A stretch of DNA of 64,000 nt, taken from Enoplolaimus lenunculus. Lineage: Eukaryota > Nematoda > Enoplea > Enoplida > Thoracostomopsidae. Location of the stretch: the NCBI GenBank assembly GCA_030248215.1, contig JASANG010002430.1:310001-374000 (forward strand). The letters are read 5' to 3'. Position numbers and translations under genes: made by a program. The notes beneath the pieces were generated by a model that searched no databases, had not been told where the DNA came from, and was given only the letters and a program-made list of their open reading frames with translations. Below, piece by piece: positions 56,726 through 64,000 of this stretch; positions within the stretch are counted from its first letter, which is position 1; each line of letters begins with the position of its first letter.

Positions 56726-57764
56726 TCTTCACTCTCTGATTTGAATTTTATCTTGAAATTAGATCGCACATAAAATTACAATATATCAGCGCTGAAAAGT
56801 GCTATCAGATATTCATACCGGAATCTGATCTCTTGTGTCGCCCGATATTTTGAATTGCAATCCAAATAAGTATCTATTGGATTGAACACAAAGTTTTGTT
56901 CGAAGCCTTAGAAACCGAAGAAGTAGCAATGCAAAATTCATCAACCGTCAAATTTGAGTATATTTTTCTGCTTTCAAATCCTTTCCAGTGACGCGTGTAT
57001 TTTGTAGAAAAATATTTTGAAAATAAACGAAAGCGTATTACGTAGTATGAAATTCAATGAAACTTGCAGAATTTTAGTAAAGGAACATGGTGTAGCATAG
57101 ATGTTACGTACCGAAGCTGATGCCAGATTGGTACGAGTCAACCCCTTGAGATTTTTGTTTAAAGGTTTAAGAAAGATTTCCAGTTTGTAGAACAAACACC
57201 CCCTTTGAAATTTTTATAGAGCACAACGTCTCCCGGTTGAAAACCTCTGGGACTTAGGTGTATGTTAGATCGTACTCCGAGTCATCTCAATATAGGTTTC
57301 TCAGTTGAATGTTAAATGATTTTGAATTGGAAACAAAAATTTAAAGATTTTGAGAATTGAGCCCTTGCCAAAAGAGGTTTTAACAGCTGTGTGTGAAAAT
57401 TTTGATATTCTTTAGTCAAGTTGTTTTAAAAAACGTGATAGATAGCCTCGGTGAGTTTGTAGTTTTCGCACGATGCAGTGTAAGTAACATTAGAGTATGA
57501 ACAAGCTGAACAGCTTAATCTGAACCGAAGTCGTGTTGCGACATTGACATGTAGCCTGTTCTGTTTATTTATTGGATGTTTTTATTTTTTAATCCAGTTC
57601 GACTACGTACATACTTCGGAGCAGAGTGCAGCCGGAATTCCGGTTCCGGCATCCTTTCAACATCCTGTTCTGGTGTCAGTAAAAGTATTATGTTTTGGTC
57701 GGTGAAAATTAAGCATTTTACTAAAAAAATGACGATAATAATAATAAAATCGTTGACAACAGAG

Positions 57765-58161
57765 TGCAACCAGAATTCCGATTTCGATTAGAATTCCGAT
57801 TCAAAACGAGTTCCGATTACGATTGCACAATCAATCGGAATTTTGACATTTTAATTTTATGTCTACTTGTGATATGCTTCATAAAAATTCTGCATTATTT
57901 ATTTATTAAATTGTTTTCGATAAGTTTACTTATCTATAACTGATTGTAGTGTTCTTTTACAGAACCAAATAATGACTGTCAATTTGTTTTTGCGACGTTT
58001 TTGAGAATTGTTGCCAGCCAACAGACACCCTAAATAAATATTAGTACCTATTTGTTTATATAAGTTATCCGTATAGTCGCAAAATTTGTAGTTGCGATTT
58101 CGTTTCAGTATAAATTTGCTGATCCGATTCCGGTATAATCCAGTTCCGCTTTGCATCCTGC
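57765..58161. mobile_element. hAT-like MITE, AATTCCGATTCC family, full-length copy
   Basis: Starts AGAGTGCAACCAGAATTCCG and ends CCAGTTCCGCTTTGCATCCTG (degenerate inverted ends). AATTCCGATT repeats lie near the left end and ATTCCGG-type repeats near the right. The middle matches 54215-54499. Confidence 0.6.
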
Positions 58162-58709
58162 TTGACAATCACCGAAATTAAACCATCGAAGGTAGATTTC
58201 GCTCTTTGCATAATACGTATATATATACGTACAGGTTATATCACCAAAGTAGCAAAAAAGAAAAATAGGGAATTGTTTTGTTTTACACCCTGTTTAAGAG
58301 CTCTTAAAAAATTAAACTCCCACCACAGAGCGAAGGATATGTTATGTAGTTAAGTGTGCCGGCGTTGGGTAAGAAATTTAACAATTGCCGAACTTTTATT
58401 TTTATGCGGGGCTTAAGTATGGTCTTGTTTATGAAACACCCGTTTGTTCAAGCGATGCTAGACGTTATTTTATATTTCTGTTCTAGTTTAATGGTCGATT
58501 TGAATTTGTAGTAATTTTTTTAATTATTTTTAAATTATGTAAAACTATAAATTTTTTATGATTCGTGTTGTTTTGAAAGTAAGGTTAGTTTATCTATCAT
58601 ATATAGTCATACTCGTTTTTATAATTATACGGGAGTGGTATATCAGGGCGCGACCGGATATTCGGTTCAGGCACTTTTGGTTTCCAGTCGCACCCTGATA
58701 TAGGAATAC

Positions 58710-59084
58710 CAGGGTGCAGTCACAATGACAAATTAGCGGAACCGGAAAATGAAAAATACATGTCTCCGAAAAATTAATTTTAATTTTGTTTTACAATATT
58801 ATTGGTGAAGTAACCCTAATTGGAGATAGGTATTCACTTTATCTGCTGTAGTTTAGATTTTCATAATCCACGGAAGCACAATCTACCTTCGATGGTTTAT
58901 TTTCGGCGATTGTCAAGGCTTATATACTATACGAATGAAACATATTTATTTTTTATCGACGTTTTTAGTAGAATATCTTAATTTCCACCGACGAAAATTT
59001 GATACCGAAATTTTTAATTCCGATAAAAATTTACCGGAACAGAAAGACCGAAAATGCCACAACCGGAAATCCGGCTGCACCCTG
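58710..59084. mobile_element. hAT-like MITE, CCGGAATTCCGG family, exact 8-bp target duplication
   Basis: Ends CAGGGTGCAGTCACAATGAC and the complement of CCGGCTGCACCCTG; 375 bp. Octamer AGGAATAC on both sides (58702-58709, 59085-59092). The middle is shared with 52445-52860. A miniature related copy (about 58646-58697, CAGGGCGCGACCGG … GTCGCACCCTG) abuts it on the left. Confidence 0.85.
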
Positions 59085-60480
59085 AGGAATACGTATGATT
59101 TTGATAACGAAGGGTGGATCAGCTGGGGCATTTGTCCCGGCTCCTGCAGGGCTTTCGTACACTTTCCACGCATTTATATTCAAACTTGAGTTCTGGAAAA
59201 AGGTTCACTGATGGCCTATGGCTATGCTTAAGCCACAGCTTTAACTTTAAATGCTGGGAGAAGTGTTCGAGAGCGATTTGTTGTGCCCCACCGCTTGGAG
59301 TGCTTTCAATTTTGTTACAATTAGGAGATAGTGATGCTAACTGAGCGTAATAAACATTCAAATTATTTGACTACGTATGTAATAATTTTGAAAGTCGAAC
59401 TATAAAATATTTCGGAAGTTGCAGTCGCAGTTGAAGTCGGAGTTGAGCTATTACTGTACTTTTTTGAGCTGCTGATATTGAATGCTTTTCTAGATGGCGG
59501 CTGTCTATCGATAGTATAGTACATATATGTTATTTTTTTCTATTCTGCTATTTTAGGAACTTATAAATTAAAATTAAGCTAAAATAGAATCAGTTTTATG
59601 TTTGTTGTACGCGATTTTGATTGTTTTTAGGCGTTTGCTTACTGAGACACTTAAGTTATTTTTTATCCTTTTATTGTTTTCTTTTTTTCTTTTATTATTT
59701 TCTTATATTGTATGTACCTATATATTGTTTTCAGTTCAGAGGAGCGGAGTGATACAAAAATAATTTAACAAAGACTGGCGTTATCTAAGTCTTAAAATAA
59801 ACTGTGGGCTGGTTGCTGAATTTTACTAAATGTCATAGTGGCAATTAGCGAATTTCGCAGGGTGATTGGCGGATGAAGTGTGGTCCCTGTTAGATGTTTG
59901 ATGAAATTTTTAAGGGCTTTAAAGATGGAAAATTAACTCAGAAGAAATTTGAGCAAGTTTTTTTGTCACTTTTGTCTTTCCCCCGGACACAAAACTGTTG
60001 ATTTGTCGCAGCATGCGCCGTTTTATAACGAGCATATCCTACTAAAGACTTTCATGAGACAGTAGGTCTAAAATTGAGTGCCATGTGTTATTATAACGGT
60101 GGTTTACGTCCAAGACCACATTTGTCAGTTTGTGCTTTTGTGCACTTCCTAAACGATTACGTAGGCTTAAGTCTGAGCTTAAATCTCAAGCTTAAATGTG
60201 AGGCAAAGCGTATAGAGCTCCTGTGTTTTAAACACCCGTCCTACCAAGCTTAATTTTCGTTGCGCCAGTGAAGTAGATGAGACGCTATATTGCGTACTGC
60301 TGTTTTTTAAAAAGTTCTTTGTTTTCATTCGAATTAAAAAAATTAAATTTTTTTAAAATTGAAACTAACGCTGATATGCGCAGGCCGTAGAGTGAAAGCG
60401 GCAATATATCTCTGTACTTTTACGTGCTTTTGAATTTTAAATTGTGGAATATAGCAGCGTTTTTTGAAAATTTTTAATTA

Positions 60481-61345
60481 CAGGGTGGGGGGGCTCAAAC
60501 TCGCGAGCGAAGCGCGCGAGAAGCCAGACGCATTTTAAAACTTAAGCGGTTTTTGTTTCAACCCGTTAAGGTGGGGGCCCCTTTAGGGATGGGTCCCCCC
60601 CCCAAATGGGGGTATGGGGGGTGGCTGCTCCGGCCCTGTTCGAAAGTTTTATAGAACGTAATTCCCACACCTTTCAAAATCCTAGCTACGCGCATATTGT
60701 TCAGGTTCAGGATAGCCTGATCCACGACCAGAAGAAAAACTAGATTTTTAGGTGATCAAATTTGAAACAAATTCCTTGGTTTTGTTTCTGTAAGGTTGTT
60801 TCTGAAGACCAAATAGTGCTGGGTTAACACGATCCGTATGCTGACATATATACTTACTCGCAAAACCCGTTAAATGATGATCTGCACCCCTGACCAATTG
60901 TAGAACACAAACGACCATGGGTTGCGTTCTTTTATGGATTAAGCTCATATCCGAGATTTGTTGGGGGCACAACAAAGATTAGCTGCAATTTATTTTTCAT
61001 GTTTCAAAATGTGCAGTGTTCATTCGTTCGTGACATTATTACATGTTTCATGTACGTAATGCATATATATATAATATATTCACAGCTGTATGCACATATT
61101 CACATAATGTAGATACACGTGCCAGTGTATAATTTAAAAATATTCACATATGTAAATTCGTGTATTGGTGGATACTGGATATATATGTATTAACCCCCCA
61201 AACCCCCATTTGGTGGGCCCACCCCTTAAGGGGCCCCCAACATGATCGGTTGAAACAAAAACCGCCGAAGTTTTAAAATGCGTCTGGCTTCTCGCTTGCT
61301 TTGCTCGTGAGTTTGGGGGCCCCCATCCCTGTCTGCTCCGGCACT
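60481..61345. mobile_element. Inverted pair of GGGGGCCCC / GCGTCTGGCTTCTCG elements
   Basis: The segment 60481-60655 (GGGGGGCTCAAACTCGCGAG … GAAGCCAGACGCATTTTAAA … GGGGGTGGCTGC) reappears reverse-complemented at 61189-61345 (ACCCCCATTTGGTGGGCCC … AAAATGCGTCTGGCTTCTCG … GGGGGCCCCCATCCC). About 530 bp of unrelated sequence separates them. It may be two MITE copies in opposite orientation, or one element with long inverted ends. Confidence 0.55.
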
Positions 61346-62620
61346 GAGTATTTATGAGGGGCATAGCCGATATTTGGTATCGAAAGGGTATATATAACGT
61401 CATAATGGAATGTGTTTGCTCAGCGAACGTTGCGAACGAGGAAATTTTTTAACCTTGTAAAGGTTCGTTTTTTGACGTTTCGCCAGAAAATTCGGAGATA
61501 TATCTCTGCTAGTAACCATGGTGTACGCCCCAGGTATTTTGTGAATAAATACCCATGTGAAATTAGTGTTAGTCTGTAAATCTGAAGTGTTTTCTAAATT
61601 TAAACACTTTCCGATACTTCAAAATGAATGTTTTATTTTAGAATTTTGTTGAAACAAAAAATAAAAGTAGTTGCTATTCGGCACATTTTCTACCAATTGA
61701 AAATGTCTGAGTTTACTAGGAATTAATGTTCTGTTTATCAGAGGCTGTGTGTACAAAAGGAGAATAGGGGGATATATTGCTCGAAATTTCGGAAAAGACC
61801 TGGAGAAGCGGTTTTAGAATCTCTAGGCTGATAGGCAGAGGTCGAAACAATTTTCTCGCTCGCTCATAAAATACTTTTAGACGTGGTTATTCATTCTTTT
61901 CTGATTGAAATATAATCCTGGCTACGTTTCTGTTTTCAGCGCATTTGCAACCAATTGAAAACTTGTGAATTTCTGTTTAGACAGAAAGGCGAGTAGTTGG
62001 AATTTTAATTTAGGTCGTTGCCGTTGGTTTTGTGAAAAGGGATTTTACGTGTTTGCTTTGCTGAGGGTGTTTTGGTTTGGTTTATGAGTATTTTTTGGTG
62101 CTTGGGTTGTCGGACAGAGTAGCGGAAGGCAGGGATTGGAGACTCGGTATTGGGCAGGTCTCAAGCTCAGTCTCGGTTTTTTGAGTCTCGTTGGTTTGGA
62201 TCCGAGACCAGAAGTCGAGGATTCAACGAACATATCGCTGTATTGTTGAAGTAAGTGCTGCCTGATGAATAAAATTTTGCTGTTAATCTACGAATTTTTT
62301 TCGCAGTTTACCCATTAGTTATGAGCCGATATTCTGAAAAACTAAAAAAGTATAAAAAGCACAAAAACACGAAAAACGCGTAAGAATTAATTTGTTTTGA
62401 AAATTTTAATTTTTCGGTGATGGCCCAAAATTGACCGAAACCGAGCTGTTTTTAACCGAGACCGCCCGTCCATGGTGGAAGGAAGGTTTTCAAATAAAAA
62501 TTTATTGATGAGCGTAGCCCTTTAAATGGTTTACTAGTTGTGTTCTAGTTGAATTTACTCGTGATGTTATCTATTTGCATTTAAATAACAACATATTCCA
62601 TGGCTCGTTTATTTCCACAG

Positions 62621-62756
62621 CTACCTTCGGAAGTGTTATACAACAATTTGTGTGGAAATTTGTACAGAACGCGAGCTGAAGAGAAGACATTATCAATTGG
62701 GGATCCCAAAAATTAATGATATTGCGGAAATGGTGGATTTAAAATTTTCCCGTTGA
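62621..62756 (+). CDS. Candidate terminal exon, unidentified gene
   Basis: Acceptor TTTATTTCCACAG, then one base and 44 codons to TGA at 62754. It reads YLRKCYTTICVEICTEREL, KRRHYQLGIPKINDIAEM, VDLKFSR. It has mixed charge, complex composition, three cysteines and a long polypyrimidine acceptor. It enters in phase 2, the same phase left by the exon at 50624, so it could be the end of that gene, but no link is shown. It may equally be chance. Confidence 0.3.
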
Positions 62757-62893
62757 AAAACGGCCGGTTTTACATGTAGTAGTTGTGGTTCTTGTGCTTA
62801 TTGTCGGACAGACAGCTACATTGAGCGGTGGCTGCACGGGGGTACGAAACGATAGACGGACACTTTAAAACATTTGTAAGGTGTCCAGGAACA

Positions 62894-63082
62894 GCATCAC
62901 GACAATTGGTCGCCCGACAACTCGTCGCACAACAACTTGTTATCTGAAATTTTATCGACTCGACAATTCGTCGCCCGTCATTAGGCTTAGACTTAGAATT
63001 GCGCTTAGGATTATGCTTAGATTTATTCATAGGCTTTAGGATGCTGTTGGGGACAGTTGTAGATCGACGAACTGCCGTATAT
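62894..63082. mobile_element. MITE, CGACAATTCGTCG family, right-hand copy
   Basis: The left part has CACGACAATTGGTCGCCCGA and CGACTCGACAATTCGTCGCC. The middle is TTAGGCTTAGACTTAGAATT, and the right end is GTAGATCGACGAACTGCCG. It has the same order of parts as 39655-39866. Confidence 0.55.
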
Positions 63083-63576
63083 TCGTTCAGGAACACGTTA
63101 AATATAGAAAATCAAGCTTCGAATGGTTAGGTTTGGAAAGAAAGGTTGTTGTTCGATCCTTCATAATTAAAACACTGTCGGTGCCCCCTTGCCGCCGGCA
63201 TCTGTTGAGAGTGTTTGTATTTGGAAGTTTTTTGTTCTCTGTATAAGTTCTAGCTCTAAATTGCAGTTGAATTCTACCCGAGTTCAAATATTTGATTCCA
63301 GTTTTGTTACCGCTATGATCGATAGATGTTATATATCATTTATGTGTAATATGTGTTTTATTTTTGGTTATATTTATTCGGAAAAATTGGCTGGATTTTA
63401 CTGTTGTATTCACGGACCCAGTAGTCGAAGGCAGGGGGTGTTTGTTTACACGTGAATCCCATTTGTGTTTTTTTGAGTGTACTCAGGATTTTTTCGGGTG
63501 TAATGCAGTAAATGTTGTTTGAAATTTTTATGTATAACACAGAACGTACGTTCCACTGTTTTTAAAATTCTGGATT

Positions 63577-63745
63577 GGACCCGTAGGCAAGGGGCAAGGG
63601 GGGCAGGGAGGCTCAGGCCACCGCTGGAAAAATTTTGCTCCCCAATAAAGTTTTGAACCTTGCTTGTAAAGTCAACGAAAACTCATGTATGCACCTCCTG
63701 AAAAATTTTCAGCTTCCCTAGCAAGGTGAGCCAGCTACTGGCTTG
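63577..63745. mobile_element. MITE, GGCCCGTAGCCAG family, right-hand copy
   Basis: Left end GGACCCGTAGGCAAGGGG, right end GAGCCAGCTACTGGCTTG. The internal GAACCTTGCTTGTAAAGTCA and TGTATGCACCTCCTGAAA match the copies at 18293 and 36715. The remaining sequence to 64000 shows nothing coding. Confidence 0.6.
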
Positions 63746-64000
63746 TTCCTGGCTGCTCTCTGGTGATATTGTATTAATATAGCGTTTCTAGGATGTTGTG
63801 TTTAGTTTTGGCTTGAATACAACAATTTTTTCCATTGAAGTGTTGTTTGTGTGGTTTATTCGCCAAACATTGAAGGCCAGTGTTTAGAAATAGGTGCTTA
63901 CACTAACGGTACCTGTTTCTGCTTGGTGGCTTTGTTATATCGGTATTCATCAGAACGCAATTTTGACAACGATGAAATAACATGAAAAAGGTCAATACTC

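Larger units (their letters stand above)
53525..62620. other. Repeat-rich block without a supported gene
   Basis: AT-rich sequence with hAT-like MITEs (listed separately), a degraded GCCCGTAGCCAG MITE (53633-53760), a CGACAATTCGTCG copy (54992-55098) and a third GGGCCCATATTCTCAAA copy (about 55617-55855). Open frames of 60-119 codons at 54823-55182, 56431-56769, 58935-59344 and 61134-61403 fall in or across repeats, or lack splice context. I see no further exon I can support. Confidence 0.5.

Noticed and set aside
1-64000. Retrovirus-like, LTR or other virus-derived element
   Set aside because: No long direct terminal repeats, reverse transcriptase, integrase, capsid or envelope-like frames were seen on either strand.

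Overview
This is a gene-poor, AT-rich window of animal nuclear DNA. GT-AG introns of 75 bp to 2 kb, short signal-peptide first exons and very many short palindromic DNA transposons (MITEs) point to an invertebrate. The sequence does not let me name a phylum. I found no rRNA, intact tRNA, CRISPR, bacterial operon, reverse transcriptase, capsid or other viral coding region.

The main content is a plus-strand cluster at about 21.4-42.4 kb of related secreted, cysteine-rich proteins. It was rebuilt from small exons that are mostly below ORF-finder length. The repeating unit is a three-exon module. Exon a (189-198 nt) carries C-x6-C-E-R/Q near its start and C-x3-C-Y-V near its end. Exon b is exactly 98 nt in all six copies. 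Exon c carries C-x8-C-x3-C. Each module begins and ends in phase 0, so modules can be strung together without a frameshift. The simplest gene models have one, two and three modules: gene 1 (21419-23867, about 153 aa), gene 2 (25017-30302, about 267 aa) and gene 3 (33953-42422, about 392 aa). Each model starts with its own signal-peptide exon of 17 or 18 codons. Genes 2 and 3 end in a distinct terminal module type that lacks two cysteines, one from exon a and one from exon c. A last exon at 264-460 has the same exon-c cysteine spacing and may be the end of a further relative lying left of the window. I do not recognise the family. Secretion and disulfide bonding are inferred; the function is unknown.

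Layout: 1-460 last exon of a left-hand gene; 0.46-21.4 kb intergenic, filled with MITE copies and AT-rich sequence; 21.4-42.4 kb the module cluster, its introns loaded with MITEs, two A-rich low-complexity blocks, a GC-rich fold-back element and a 200-bp tandem duplication; 42.4-49.6 kb repeats, including a 2.5-kb nested hAT-like element and a transposon-like unit built around a minisatellite; 49.6-53.5 kb a possible second host gene with candidate exons, one intron of which holds a 1.34-kb inverted-repeat element with arms that look identical and a 19-bp target duplication; 53.5-64 kb more hAT-like MITEs, several with exact 8-bp target duplications, and one candidate terminal exon at 62.6 kb.
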